DNA of 64,000 nucleotides from Prevotella sp. (lineage in GTDB: Bacteria > Bacteroidota > Bacteroidia > Bacteroidales > Bacteroidaceae), in the NCBI GenBank assembly GCA_017475005.1, contig JAFVGI010000038.1:62001-126000 (forward strand), read 5' to 3'. This document shows positions 1 through 9,087 of this stretch, piece after piece. The notes under the pieces were generated by a model, which was not told where the DNA came from, ran no database searches, and was given only the letters and a program-made list of their open reading frames with translations. The translations under genes and the position numbers were made by a program. Positions within the stretch are counted from its first letter, which is position 1; the number at the start of each line of letters is the position of its first letter.

Positions 1-1
1 T

Positions 2-421
2 GACGTCCCTCCCACCCCAGTGCTCATACACAACTGCGACATCCTCAGCAATGTCAATCTTGCCGACTTCTACGCCTCCCATCAAGGCGATGCCACACTC
101 CTCGTCTCCCAACGCGAGACACAACGCTATCTCTGTTTCGACGACGATATGCGTTTGGTTGGATGGACTAACATCGCTACGGGAGAGGTAAAGGGCACCA
201 AGACGGACAACCTCTATGCCTTCAGCGGCATACACATCATGTCACAGCAACTGATGCAGCGCATGGACGCCTATCCTGACATCTTCCCTATCATGGACTT
301 CTATCTGCATGAATGCGCTACGGCAGACATTCGCGGATGCCTAAAAACCGACCTCCGCCTGCTGGATGTCGGAAAAACTGACACATTAGAAAAAGCAACA
401 GAATTCTTATGCAAAAAATAA
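2..421 (+). CDS. Sugar-phosphate nucleotidyltransferase, C-terminal part (5' end outside window)
   Basis: The reading frame is open from the first bases of the window, so the gene starts upstream. The visible part has an NTP-transferase (GT-A-like) fold: a hydrophobic strand ending in N-C-D-I-L, where the Asp is the usual metal-binding residue, then strands resembling MurNAc-1-phosphate uridylyltransferase or mannose-1-phosphate guanylyltransferase (Y-A-F-S-G-I-H-I motif). The N-terminal nucleotide-binding loop is missing, so the substrate cannot be assigned. The gene overlaps the guaA start by 13 bases, so the two are probably cotranscribed. Confidence 0.75.
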   Translation, partial: DVPPTPVLIHNCDILSNVNLADFYASHQGDATLLVSQRETQRYLCFDDDMRLVGWTNIATGEVKGTKTDNLYAFSGIHIMSQQLMQRMDAYPDIFPIMDFYLHECATADIRGCLKTDLRLLDVGKTDTLEKATEFLCKK

Positions 422-1950
422 TCATTTTAGACTTTGGTTCACAGACCACCCAGCTCATAGGCCGCCGTGTCCGCGAGCTCGATACCTTCTGTGAAATCAT
501 GCCTTACAACAAATACCCTGAAGACGATTCCGACGTAATCGGTGTCATCCTCAGCGGTTCCCCATTCTCTGTTCACGACCCAGAAGGCTTCAAGCCAGAC
601 CTCTCACGCTTCGTAGGACGTCTGCCAGTATTGGGCATCTGCTATGGAGCACAGTATTACTCATACTCTAACGGAGGAAAGGTTGAGAAAACCAACACCC
701 GTGAATACGGACGTGCCAACCTTGCATTTATCGACAAGGAGAATAGTCTCTTCAAGGGTTTTGATGACAACTCACAGGTATGGATGAGTCATGGTGACTC
801 TATTACCGCCATCCCTTCCGACTGCAAATGCATCGCCTCTACCGCTGATGTAAAATATGCTGCCTATTGTTCCGAGAAGGCTCCTGTATGGGCAGTGCAG
901 TTCCACCCCGAGGTATTCCATACCCTGCAGGGCTCTCTGCTCCTGAAGAACTTCGTAGTAGATATCTGCGGTTCCAAGCAAGACTGGTCAGCAGCCTCTT
1001 TCGTTGATACTACCGTCCGCGAACTCAAGGAGCAGTTGGGTGACGACAAGGTAATCCTCGGACTCTCCGGCGGTGTTGACAGCTCTGTATGTGCCGTGCT
1101 TCTCAATAAGGCCATCGGAAAGAATCTCACATGTATCTTCGTTGATCACGGCATGCTCCGCAAGAATGAGTTCCGCGATGTCATGCACGACTACGAGTGT
1201 CTCGGCCTTAATGTCATTGGTGTTGATGCCAGCGAGAAGTTCTTTGCCGACCTCGCAGGTGTTACCGACCCGGAGCAAAAGCGTAAGATTATAGGTCGCG
1301 ACTTCGTGGAGGTCTTCAATGCAGAAGCCAAGAAGCAGACGGGAGCCAAGTGGCTTGCACAGGGTACTATTTATCCCGACAGGATAGAATCCCTCAACAT
1401 CACTGGAAAGGTCATCAAGTCCCACCATAACGTGGGTGGTTTGCCAGAAGAGATGCATCTCTCACTCTGCGAACCTCTGAAGTGGCTCTTCAAAGATGAA
1501 GTCCGCCGTGTAGGACGCTCTCTCGGAATGCCCGACCATCTCATCAATCGTCATCCATTCCCAGGTCCGGGACTTGCCGTACGCATACTGGGTGACATCA
1601 CCCCTGAGAAGGTCCGCATCCTGCAAGATGCCGATGACATCTACATCCGCCACATGCGAGAATACACCATGCCCGACGGAACAAAGCTCTATGACAACAT
1701 CTGGCAGGCAGGCACCATACTGCTCTCCACCGTCAAGAGTGTTGGCGTCATGGGCGATGAACGCACTTATGAGCATCCAGTTGCTCTGCGTGCTGTCACC
1801 AGTACCGATGCTATGACAGCCGACTGGGCACATCTGCCATACGACTTCATGGCGAAAGTATCCAATGAAATCATCAACAAAGTCAAAGGCGTTAACAGAG
1901 TATGTTACGACATCTCTTCAAAACCACCTTCGACAATTGAATGGGAGTAA
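409..1950 (+). CDS. guaA: GMP synthase (glutamine-hydrolysing)
   Basis: Cytosolic enzyme that converts XMP to GMP using glutamine and ATP, the last step of de novo guanine nucleotide synthesis. The N-terminal class I glutamine amidotransferase domain (residues ~1-190) has the nucleophile Cys in G-I-C-Y-G and a downstream Q-F-H-P-E catalytic His. The ATP pyrophosphatase domain has the P-loop S-G-G-V-D-S-S near residue 220, and the C-terminal dimerisation domain ends in the conserved [10 protein letters not shown]. At 513 residues it is full length. The start overlaps the upstream nucleotidyltransferase gene. A strong hairpin terminator follows. Confidence 0.97.
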   Translation: MQKIIILDFGSQTTQLIGRRVRELDTFCEIMPYNKYPEDDSDVIGVILSGSPFSVHDPEGFKPDLSRFVGRLPVLGICYGAQYYSYSNGGKVEKTNTREYGRANLAFIDKENSLFKGFDDNSQVWMSHGDSITAIPSDCKCIASTADVKYAAYCSEKAPVWAVQFHPEVFHTLQGSLLLKNFVVDICGSKQDWSAASFVDTTVRELKEQLGDDKVILGLSGGVDSSVCAVLLNKAIGKNLTCIFVDHGMLRKNEFRDVMHDYECLGLNVIGVDASEKFFADLAGVTDPEQKRKIIGRDFVEVFNAEAKKQTGAKWLAQGTIYPDRIESLNITGKVIKSHHNVGGLPEEMHLSLCEPLKWLFKDEVRRVGRSLGMPDHLINRHPFPGPGLAVRILGDITPEKVRILQDADDIYIRHMREYTMPDGTKLYDNIWQAGTILLSTVKSVGVMGDERTYEHPVALRAVTSTDAMTADWAHLPYDFMAKVSNEIINKVKGVNRVCYDISSKPPSTIEWE

Positions 1951-1976
1951 CAACAAATTAGAATGCTTTAATTATC

Positions 1977-2010
1977 AGTACCTTTGGCTCTGCCAAGGGT
2001 ACTTTGTTTT
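1977..2010 (+). terminator. Intrinsic terminator after guaA
   Basis: Two 12-base arms (1977-1988 and 1992-2003) pair with one internal mismatch around a 3-base loop. They are followed by TTGTTTTG, a T-rich tract. It lies 27 bases after the guaA stop codon. Confidence 0.75.
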
Positions 2011-2085
2011 GATAGTTATGATAGTGCTACAAAAATCTATATCGTTTTCACGATATGAAACAAAAAGATAATTCTGCCCAAGCTT

Positions 2086-2167
2086 TAGCAAACGTTCAAT
2101 TAACGATTTGGAAATTGCTAGAACCTTAGCAAAAACTCAATCAACGATTTGGAAAATGCTAAAACCG
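2086..2167 (+). repeat. Two tandem 41-bp imperfect repeats
   Basis: Units at 2086-2126 and 2127-2167 share a core reading CAAT(T/C)AACGATTTGGAAA, and a partial third unit begins at 2168. They lie in the ~390-base AT-rich gap between guaA and the GH43-like gene, upstream of that gene's promoter. Apart from the guaA terminator and the promoter, I see nothing else in this gap. Confidence 0.7.
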
Positions 2168-2280
2168 TAGCACGAATCTAAAATTATTTATTAACACCAA
2201 AAAATTAAAACAAAGCAGGAGGAACTGAAAATTAATTCATAATGCAAAAAACAAAAAAAATGAAAAAAATTCCTTTTTGT

Positions 2281-2311
2281 TTGGTATTTTGCTCACTTAA
2301 TCGTACCTTTG
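2281..2311 (+). promoter_or_regulatory. Bacteroidota-type promoter of the GH43-like gene
   Basis: A -33 TTG (2281-2283) is separated by 20 bp from the -7 box TACCTTTG (2304-2311). This matches the known Bacteroidota sigma-ABfr consensus and leaves a leader of about 30 bases before the ATG at 2345. Confidence 0.7.
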
Positions 2312-2344
2312 TAACCGAAATAATAAAAATTAAGGTATCTCGAC

Positions 2345-3406
2345 ATGAAAAAATTTATTTATCTTTTCATACTGACATCTTTATTTAGCATCACTACAAA
2401 GGCCGTAAATCCTCAGAAGGGTAACTATTTCCTTTATTGCCACATGAGTGACAAGGGGCAATGGACAGCGTATGCCGTCAGCAAGGATGCAGAAAACTGG
2501 GAAGACATCATTGGCGGTGATTCCATCTTCTCTTCTTTCCAGCTGGCAGGCATCGAGGGTGGCACTCGCGATGCATACATAACACGTTCATGGGACGGAA
2601 AGAAATATGTCATGGTGACAACCGACATGAACAACTCCAAGACAAGGGCTCTCGGAAAGCAGAGTGAGTGGCATAATTATGGCATCGACCTTCTCACTTC
2701 TGACGACTTAATTCATTGGAAGTCCACCACCTTCGATTTTCGCAAGGGACCTTCTGTCTTCTGCGACCCTAACGCTCCCAGCGCATATACCGACTGGGCA
2801 TCAACCGTCCGAGTATGGGCACCACAGATATTCTGGGATGAAAGCTATGTATGGCCTGACGGCAAGAAAGGCGGTTACTTCATTTACTACTCTATCCTGA
2901 ACAGTGCAGAAGACAAGTATGACCGCATGTACTACAGTTATGCCGACAAGTCATTCACAAAGCTGACACAGCCACGCTTGCTCTTCGACTGGGGATATGC
3001 TACCATTGATGCAGACATCAACTATGTTCCTGCAGATGGTCTGTACCACATGATGATAAAGAAGGAAGGCGGTAAGAAAGGACTCTTCACAGCAACAGCT
3101 CCAAAGCTGACTGGTCCTTGGGGTGAACCTGTTGAAGATGATTATGTAAGCTTTGAAGGCAAGAAGAACTGTGAAGGTGTAAGCGCTTTCCAGGTACCAG
3201 GCGAAGACGGCTGGCGCATAGCATACATCGAATACTCTTCAAACCCCAAGCATTATCGTATCTGTAAGGCCGACAAGTTCATGCGCAACTTCCGCGACCC
3301 ACAGGATATCAAGGGTGTTACCGCTCCACAGCACGGTTCCTTCATGCGCATTACCAAGAAGGAATATAATCGTCTGAAGGCTTGGAGTAAGAAGAAAGGG
3401 GAGTGA
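2345..3406 (+). CDS. Secreted GH43-like (five-bladed beta-propeller) glycosidase
   Basis: A signal peptide (about residues 1-20, hydrophobic core FIYLFILTSLFSI) is followed by a single propeller domain of ~330 residues. GH43-type landmarks are visible: an acidic residue in T-R-D-A-Y-I-T near residue 75, the W-A-P-Q-I-F-W-D-E blade motif near 155, D-A-D-I-N near 220, and C-E-G-V-S near 275 as the likely acid. The family cleaves arabinosides, xylosides or galactosides, but the substrate cannot be read here. The gene has its own promoter and no SusC/SusD genes beside it. Its stop codon lies in a GGGAGTGAAGAAA repeat. Confidence 0.75.
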   Translation: MKKFIYLFILTSLFSITTKAVNPQKGNYFLYCHMSDKGQWTAYAVSKDAENWEDIIGGDSIFSSFQLAGIEGGTRDAYITRSWDGKKYVMVTTDMNNSKTRALGKQSEWHNYGIDLLTSDDLIHWKSTTFDFRKGPSVFCDPNAPSAYTDWASTVRVWAPQIFWDESYVWPDGKKGGYFIYYSILNSAEDKYDRMYYSYADKSFTKLTQPRLLFDWGYATIDADINYVPADGLYHMMIKKEGGKKGLFTATAPKLTGPWGEPVEDDYVSFEGKKNCEGVSAFQVPGEDGWRIAYIEYSSNPKHYRICKADKFMRNFRDPQDIKGVTAPQHGSFMRITKKEYNRLKAWSKKKGE

Positions 3407-3446
3407 GAAGGGAGTGAAGAAAGGGAGTGAAGAAAGGGAGTGAAAA
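3393..3446 (+). repeat. 13-bp tandem repeat over the end of the GH43-like gene
   Basis: About four copies of GGGAGTGAAGAAA (the first is shorter) begin in the last codons of the GH43-like gene and run through its TGA. The array is purine-rich on the coding strand, like the 7-bp arrays elsewhere in the window. Confidence 0.75.
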
Positions 3447-3482
3447 AATTAATATATCCGTAAGGAATATCATACACAAGAT

Positions 3483-4262
3483 ATGAAAACAATGATTATT
3501 ACCGGCGGCAGTTCAGGCATTGGCAGAGCTACTGCTGAATATTTCGCCGACAAAGGTTACAAGGTTTACGAACTTTCACGACATGGTGTAGATCATGTCG
3601 GCATACGACATATTGACTGCGATGTCACAAATCCCATAGATTGCTCTGCTGCCATTGAACAAGTCATTGACGAACAGGGAGTGATTGACGTCCTTATCAG
3701 CAATGCCGGAATGGGTATCTCGGGAGCTGTGGAATTTACAAGTCAGAAAGAGTTGCATCGCATTATGGATGTAAACTTCTTCGGAGCAGTAAACATCTCT
3801 CAGGCAGTTCTCCCTTATATGAGAAAAGAACGCAGCGGAATCATTATCTTTGTCAGCAGTCTTATGGCTGTATTCGCTATTCCTTTCCAGGCTTTCTATA
3901 GCGCCTCCAAATTTGCCATCAACGGCTATGCTATGGCATTGAGAAACGAGATGGCTCCATTCAATGTTAAGGTATCATGCATGCTCCCTGGAGACGTAAA
4001 GACAGGTTTTACTGGAGCTCGCGAAAAGAATGAAAAGGGAACCATCGAATATCCTGCTTTGCTGAAAGCTGTCAAGACAATGGAGGATGACGAGCAGAAC
4101 GGTATGAAGCCTGAGGACATTGCCAAGACCATTTTCAAGATGGCAGAAGCAAGTTGCCCTATGGCAATGTACACAACAGGATTCAAGTATCACCTCTTCT
4201 TATTACTCAACAAACTTGTACCCCAGACACTGGCTTACAAAATAATATCTCTAATGTACTAA
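3483..4262 (+). CDS. Short-chain dehydrogenase/reductase (SDR)
   Basis: Classical SDR of 259 residues, a normal family length. The cofactor motif T-G-G-S-S-G-I-G is at residues ~7-14, N-A-G-M-G near 75, the catalytic Ser in V-S-S-L near 125, and Y-S-A-S-K (catalytic Tyr and Lys) near 140. The substrate is unknown. The C-terminal hydrophobic stretch (F-K-Y-H-L-F-L-L-L-N) resembles SDRs acting on lipids or sterols, but this is weak. The stop codon directly abuts the ATG of gpsA, so the two genes are probably translationally linked. Confidence 0.85.
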   Translation: MKTMIITGGSSGIGRATAEYFADKGYKVYELSRHGVDHVGIRHIDCDVTNPIDCSAAIEQVIDEQGVIDVLISNAGMGISGAVEFTSQKELHRIMDVNFFGAVNISQAVLPYMRKERSGIIIFVSSLMAVFAIPFQAFYSASKFAINGYAMALRNEMAPFNVKVSCMLPGDVKTGFTGAREKNEKGTIEYPALLKAVKTMEDDEQNGMKPEDIAKTIFKMAEASCPMAMYTTGFKYHLFLLLNKLVPQTLAYKIISLMY

Positions 4263-5258
4263 ATGTTCGACTGCGGAAAAATAGCTATCATAGGGGGCGG
4301 CAGCTGGGCGACTGCTATCGCCAAGATTGTCGTTAACAACACCCATCACATCGGATGGTATATGCGTCGTGATGACAGAATTAACGACTTTAAGCGACTT
4401 GAACACAACCCAGCATACCTAACGTCTGTTCATTTCGATATCAACGAAATATACTTTACATCTGATATCAATGATATCGTAAAGAATTACGACACCCTCG
4501 TATTGGTAACCCCATCCCCCTATCTCAAGAATCACCTCCGCAAACTACGCGTTCCTATACGTGACAAATTCATTGTAACAGCCATTAAGGGTATTGTGCC
4601 AGACGAAAACCTCGTATGTTCTGAATACTTCCATGAAGTCTTCGATGTACCTTATGACAATCTCGCCTGCATTGGTGGTCCTTCGCATGCAGAAGAGGTA
4701 GCCCTTGAACGTCTGTCATATCTTACTGTGGCCTGTTCCGACAAGGAGAAAGCAGAGTCCTTCACGAATGTTCTGAAGGGACGATACATCAAGACCAAGA
4801 CGTCTTCTGATGTTATCGGTATAGAATATGGTTCTGTCCTTAAGAACGTATATGCTATTGCTGCCGGCATCTGTGCTGGTTTGAAATATGGTGATAACTT
4901 CCAAGCCGTGTTGATGTCGAATTCTCTTCAGGAGATGTCACGTTTTCTTACCTGTGTACATCCTACACAACGTAAGATGGAAGACTCTGCATATATTGGT
5001 GACCTGTTGGTGACAGGCTATTCCAACTTCTCACGCAACAGGACCTTTGGCACTATGATTGGTAAAGGCTATTCTGTCAAGTCTGCACAAATGGAGATGG
5101 AAATGGTGGCAGAAGGATATTATGGTACGAAGTGTATGAAGGAGATAAACCGCCACATGCATGTCAACATGCCTATCCTCGATGCGGTTTACAACATACT
5201 ATATGAGCGCATTACGCCACAGGTAGAAATAAAACTGCTTACCGATTCGTTCCGATAG
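4263..5258 (+). CDS. gpsA: Glycerol-3-phosphate dehydrogenase [NAD(P)+]
   Basis: Reduces dihydroxyacetone phosphate to sn-glycerol-3-phosphate for phospholipid synthesis. The N-terminal Rossmann motif I-I-G-G-G-S-W-A-T-A is at residues ~9-18. The family motifs T-A-I-K-G-I near 105, G-G-P-S-H-A-E-E-V near 140 and L-K-N-V-Y-A-I-A-A-G-I near 197 (substrate-binding Lys) are present. The 331 residues are full length. The ATG follows the SDR stop with no gap. The gene converges on dnaX across a 7-bp repeat array, and no separate terminator is obvious. Confidence 0.95.
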   Translation: MFDCGKIAIIGGGSWATAIAKIVVNNTHHIGWYMRRDDRINDFKRLEHNPAYLTSVHFDINEIYFTSDINDIVKNYDTLVLVTPSPYLKNHLRKLRVPIRDKFIVTAIKGIVPDENLVCSEYFHEVFDVPYDNLACIGGPSHAEEVALERLSYLTVACSDKEKAESFTNVLKGRYIKTKTSSDVIGIEYGSVLKNVYAIAAGICAGLKYGDNFQAVLMSNSLQEMSRFLTCVHPTQRKMEDSAYIGDLLVTGYSNFSRNRTFGTMIGKGYSVKSAQMEMEMVAEGYYGTKCMKEINRHMHVNMPILDAVYNILYERITPQVEIKLLTDSFR

Positions 5259-5282
5259 TTTCTGGTTTCAATTCAATAACCT

Positions 5283-5315
5283 ATAACCGTTAAACGTTAA
5301 CCGTTAACCGTTACC
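5283..5315 (+). repeat. 7-bp repeat array (TTAACCG type) over the dnaX stop codon
   Basis: Consecutive heptads ATAACCG, TTAAACG, TTAACCG, TTAACCG run into the dnaX stop codon at 5311-5313 (minus strand). The preceding 20 bases (TCAATAACC region) recur beside the array at 7074, so the two arrays are related beyond the 7-bp unit. Confidence 0.8.
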
Positions 5316-7044
5316 TTTCCAGTTTCAATCCCAACTGTTGCTGCATCCTTGCAAAAGCAGGATTGGTTTCCATTATCTTGTCGAATATTTCCTGAGGTGT
5401 TAGTTTCTTTACTATCTCCTCTTTTCTTGCTAACCTTGTGGTTATTGTCAGCTTTCCGTTATGAAGCAACTTGGCAAGCTCATTCTGCACTCGAGGTAAT
5501 ATATTCTCCACATCATCCTTCAACATGGTATTCTCGAATACAGCCTCAACCTTTGGCCATTCTGTCATCTTGACAAGGACATTGTGCATGCGAGATGCTA
5601 ACGCCACATCTTTTGCATCCTGAGCCATGTAGTTACACATCCTCAGCCATTCTCTTTTAACATCCTCCTCAGTAAATGTCTCATTCTCGTTGGCAGTTTC
5701 TCCCAAAGAGTACACATCTTCCCTTCTCACCTTCTTCGCTTTCAAAGAAGAGAAAGACCCTCCGAGTGAGTTAATGTTAAGTTTCTTCGGTTTTACGTCA
5801 GCAACCCTCTTTGGCTCTGCCGTTACTGTTGGTTCTGCTGCAGCAACACTTCTCTCTACTCTCTTCTGCACCGTTCCCTGAGGGAGCGTGAGCAGGTTAA
5901 ACAGGGATTTTAAACGCTTCTTAGGGCTACGCCCCGCGCTTTCTCCATCTTCATCCTGCGTTATCTGTGCTACCTGTATCAGGGTCAGCTCCACAAGCAG
6001 GCGTTTGTTGCTGCTCTGCCTGTAACTGAGGTCGCACTGGTTAAGCAACTTCAGCGCCTTATACAAGAATTTCGGAGTGCAGCGTTTTGCCTGCTCAGCA
6101 TACTTCTGGCGTTGTGACTCACTTGTTTCTATCAGTTGTGTAGTCCTCTCATCTGACGACATCAATACGTTTCTTACATGCGAAGCAAGACCATTTATCA
6201 TCAGTCCTCCGTCAAAGCCATGTGAGAAGATATTGTTAACAATCAGCATTACCTCGCTGACCTTATTTTCAAGAGCCAAATCAATAATCTTGAAATAGTT
6301 GTCAGCATCGAGCATATTGAGGTCCTCCAACACCTTCTGACGTGTTATATTTCCCTGACAGAATGATGCAGCCTGGTCAAATATTGATAATGCATCTCTC
6401 ATTCCGCCATCAGCCTTCTCGGCAATCACGTTCAGCGCCTCTTCCTCGTATGTAATGCCCTCATTCTTCGCTACATATTTCAGATGGTTCACCATATCCT
6501 GTACAGACATACGCTCAAAGTCATATATCTGGCAACGTGAAATGATTGTAGGCAATATCTTATGCTTTTCTGTTGTAGCAAGAATAAAGATGACATGTGC
6601 TGGTGGCTCTTCCAAGGTCTTCAGGAAAGCATTGAAAGCAGCTGTTGACAACATGTGCACCTCGTCAATGATAAACACCTTATATTTACCTGTCTGAGGT
6701 GGTATATGCGTCTGCTCCATCAGGTTTTTGATTTGCTCAACACCATTGTTGGAGGCAGCATCCAGTTCAAAGATGTTCAGCGAACGTCCTTCTGCAAATG
6801 CCTTACAGCTTTCGCACTCTCCACAGGCATCTCCTGTAGCAGTTGGTGTAAGACAGTTTATCACCTTTGCAAAGATGCGGGCACATGTGGTCTTTCCTAC
6901 TCCACGAGGTCCGCAGAACAAGTATGCATGAGCCAGTTTTCCGCTACTCACAGCATTCTTCAACGTTGTGGTCAGCGAACTCTGTCCAACCACGCTATCG
7001 AATGTCAGCGGACGATATTTTCTTGCTGATACTATGTATTCCAT
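5311..7044 (-). CDS. dnaX: DNA polymerase III subunit gamma/tau
   Basis: ATPase of the replicative clamp loader. The AAA+ core shows the N-terminal R-K-Y-R-P motif, Walker A G-P-R-G-V-G-K-T near residue 45, a zinc-binding cluster of four Cys (C-G-E-C-E-S-C) near 75, Walker B D-E-V-H-M-L near 125, the S-R-C sensor/arginine-finger region near 168, and the domain III collar. The C-terminal ~180 residues are variable tau sequence rich in Lys/Glu. The 577 residues are typical for Bacteroidota. It lies 64 bases downstream of lysS in the same direction, with a heptad array between them. Confidence 0.95.
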   Translation of the reverse strand: MEYIVSARKYRPLTFDSVVGQSSLTTTLKNAVSSGKLAHAYLFCGPRGVGKTTCARIFAKVINCLTPTATGDACGECESCKAFAEGRSLNIFELDAASNNGVEQIKNLMEQTHIPPQTGKYKVFIIDEVHMLSTAAFNAFLKTLEEPPAHVIFILATTEKHKILPTIISRCQIYDFERMSVQDMVNHLKYVAKNEGITYEEEALNVIAEKADGGMRDALSIFDQAASFCQGNITRQKVLEDLNMLDADNYFKIIDLALENKVSEVMLIVNNIFSHGFDGGLMINGLASHVRNVLMSSDERTTQLIETSESQRQKYAEQAKRCTPKFLYKALKLLNQCDLSYRQSSNKRLLVELTLIQVAQITQDEDGESAGRSPKKRLKSLFNLLTLPQGTVQKRVERSVAAAEPTVTAEPKRVADVKPKKLNINSLGGSFSSLKAKKVRREDVYSLGETANENETFTEEDVKREWLRMCNYMAQDAKDVALASRMHNVLVKMTEWPKVEAVFENTMLKDDVENILPRVQNELAKLLHNGKLTITTRLARKEEIVKKLTPQEIFDKIMETNPAFARMQQQLGLKLER

Positions 7045-7073
7045 TTCTATTTCAAGTTTCAGGTCAATAACCT

Positions 7074-7118
7074 ATAACCGTTAACCGTTAAACGTTAACC
7101 GTTAAACGTTAACCGTTA
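7074..7118 (+). repeat. 7-bp repeat array over the lysS stop codon
   Basis: Six consecutive heptads (ATAACCG, TTAACCG, TTAAACG, TTAACCG, TTAAACG, TTAACCG) cover the lysS stop codon (7109-7111) and its last codons, so the terminal N-N-G of LysS is repeat-derived. The rest lies between lysS and dnaX. Confidence 0.85.
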
Positions 7119-8842
7119 TTCGCTTTATCAATGTATGCCTGGAACTCCTCCACCTTTGGATTTTCCAATCCCAGTTTAAACTTCTTGTTTACTCCGCACA
7201 CATCCATCTGCAGCTTCTGTGCCTTCACATCCTTCAGGTCACTCAGCAGGTAGTAACCAGCCTTGTTGAAAAGTGGTATCCACTCTTTTGCCACACCAAT
7301 TGCTGTCCATTCCTCTTCGCTTGCCTTTGGCTGCTTTGGTTCTGGCTTCATCTGCGGGAAGAAGAGCACCTCCTGTATGAAGGCATTACCTGTCATCAGC
7401 ATCACCAGTCGGTCGATACCGATGCCGATACCTGACGTTGGAGGCATACCATACTGCAGGGCACGCAGGAAGTCGTGGTCGATTATCATTGCCTCATCAT
7501 CACCCTTGTCAGCAAGCTTCATCTGGTCGATGAAACGCTCTTCCTGATCTATTGGGTCGTTAAGCTCTGAATATGCGTTTGCCAATTCCTTACCGTTAAC
7601 CATCAACTCAAAGCGTTCTGTCAAACCAGCCTTTGAGCGATGCATCTTTGTCAGAGGCGACATCTCAACAGGGTAGTCGGTAATGAATGTAGGCTGTATG
7701 AAGGTACCCTCGCAGAACTCTCCGAAGAGTTCATCGATAAGCTTACCCTTACCCATTGTCTCATCTACCTCCAGACCCTTCTCCTTGCAGAAGGCGCGTA
7801 TCTCGTCCTCGCTCTTTCCTTCGCAATCAAAACCAGTCTTTTCCTTTATGGCTTCCAAGATAGGAAGGCGGCGGAATGGTGCCTTGAAAGATATCACCTT
7901 GCCGTCAATCTCCGTCTCCGGTTTACCGTTTACTGCAATACATATTTCCTCAAGCAGCTTTTCCGTAAATGACATCATCCAGTTATAGTCCTTGTATGAC
8001 ACATACAGTTCCATACAGGTGAATTCCGGATTATGGTTTTTATCCATACCCTCATTACGGAAGTTCTTACCAATCTCATATACGCCTTCGAAGCCACCCA
8101 CGATAAGTCTCTTCAGGTACAGTTCTGTAGCTATACGCATATACATTGGTATGTTCAGGGCATTAAAGTGTGTTATGAAAGGTCTTGCTGAAGCGCCACC
8201 GGCAATAGACTGTAGAGTTGGTGTCTCTACCTCTGTATAACCAGCCTCGTCGAGTACTTTTCTAAGGGTCCTCAATACAGTAGCACGCTTCAGGAAGGTA
8301 TCTTTCACGCCCTCGTTAACAACCAGGTCAACATATCTCTGGCGATAACGCAATTCCGGGTCGTCAAACTTATCATAAGCCACGCCATCCTTATACTTTA
8401 CTATAGGCAATGGCTTCAGCGACTTTGCCAGAACAGTCATCTCCTTTGCGTGAACAGATATCTCACCCATCTGGGTACGGAACACGAAACCCTTGATACC
8501 GATAAAGTCACCGATGTCGAGCAGTTTCTTAAACACTTTGTTATACAGTTCCTTATCCTCGCCTGGGCAAAGGTCATCACGTGTGATATACACCTGTATG
8601 CGGCCCTTTGAGTCCTGCAACTCTATGAAAGCCGCCTTACCCATGATGCGTTGTGACATCATACGACCGGCAATACACACATCACGCTGTGGGGCATCGT
8701 CCTTAAACTCCTTTATGATATCTGTTGAAAAAGCATCTGTTGGATACTCAGCTGCCGGATATGGGTCAATACCCATATTCCTCAACTCCTGTAGGCTCTC
8801 TCTACGACCTATCTCCTGTTCTGAAAGTTCTAATATATTCAT
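7109..8842 (-). CDS. lysS: Lysyl-tRNA synthetase, class II
   Basis: Charges tRNA-Lys in the cytosol. An N-terminal OB-fold anticodon-binding domain (G-R-M-M-S-Q-R-I-M-G-K-A near residue 60) is followed by the class II catalytic core. Motif 2 has F-R-N-E-G-M-D near 258 and motif 3 has G-I-G-I-G-I-D-R-L near 480. A C-terminal extension of ~65 residues beyond the catalytic core, also seen in other Bacteroidales, brings it to 577 residues. It is first gene of a lysS-dnaX operon with its own promoter. Confidence 0.95.
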   Translation of the reverse strand: MNILELSEQEIGRRESLQELRNMGIDPYPAAEYPTDAFSTDIIKEFKDDAPQRDVCIAGRMMSQRIMGKAAFIELQDSKGRIQVYITRDDLCPGEDKELYNKVFKKLLDIGDFIGIKGFVFRTQMGEISVHAKEMTVLAKSLKPLPIVKYKDGVAYDKFDDPELRYRQRYVDLVVNEGVKDTFLKRATVLRTLRKVLDEAGYTEVETPTLQSIAGGASARPFITHFNALNIPMYMRIATELYLKRLIVGGFEGVYEIGKNFRNEGMDKNHNPEFTCMELYVSYKDYNWMMSFTEKLLEEICIAVNGKPETEIDGKVISFKAPFRRLPILEAIKEKTGFDCEGKSEDEIRAFCKEKGLEVDETMGKGKLIDELFGEFCEGTFIQPTFITDYPVEMSPLTKMHRSKAGLTERFELMVNGKELANAYSELNDPIDQEERFIDQMKLADKGDDEAMIIDHDFLRALQYGMPPTSGIGIGIDRLVMLMTGNAFIQEVLFFPQMKPEPKQPKASEEEWTAIGVAKEWIPLFNKAGYYLLSDLKDVKAQKLQMDVCGVNKKFKLGLENPKVEEFQAYIDKANNG

Positions 8843-8865
8843 TACCTTATCATTTATTTTGAGTG

Positions 8866-8897
8866 CAAAGGTACGATTAAGTTATGAGAAATACAAA
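8866..8897 (-). promoter_or_regulatory. Promoter of the lysS-dnaX operon
   Basis: On the minus strand the -7 box TACCTTTG occupies 8873-8866 and a -33 TTTG occupies 8897-8894, with 20 bp between. The box ends 24 bases before the lysS ATG. Confidence 0.75.
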
Positions 8898-9050
8898 TAA
8901 AAAAACATTTTTTTGATTTTATTTCCATGACGAAGTACCTTCGACGAAGTCAAAGTACAAAAAATAAACGAAAACCAAAACGAAAACCAAAACTTTTCAT
9001 GCTCAAAAAGACTTTTGTGAGCAGAAAATTAAAAATTTTTCGGTTATTAT
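8898..9050. other. Divergent intergenic region with an inverted repeat at 9000-9023
   Basis: AT-rich spacer between the lysS promoter and the promoter at 9051. It holds a small hairpin (CGAAG/CTTCG near 8934), two copies of CGAAAACCAAAA, and a near-perfect inverted repeat TGCTCA...TGAGCA (9000-9023) that could be an operator. No open frame of note was seen. Confidence 0.35.
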
Positions 9051-9081
9051 TTGGTAGTTATCAGGATTTTGCATACTTTTG
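9051..9081 (+). promoter_or_regulatory. Promoter of the structured RNA/leader
   Basis: TTG at 9051-9053 (TTTG from 9050), 20 bp, then TACTTTTG at 9074-9081. Transcription would start near 9088, about 350 bases before the next start codon. Confidence 0.7.
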
Positions 9082-9087
9082 CACCCG

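Noticed and set aside
1977..2003. TACCTTTG at 1979-1986 as a promoter
   Set aside because: It is part of a perfect-looking terminator stem after guaA and has no gene at a suitable distance.
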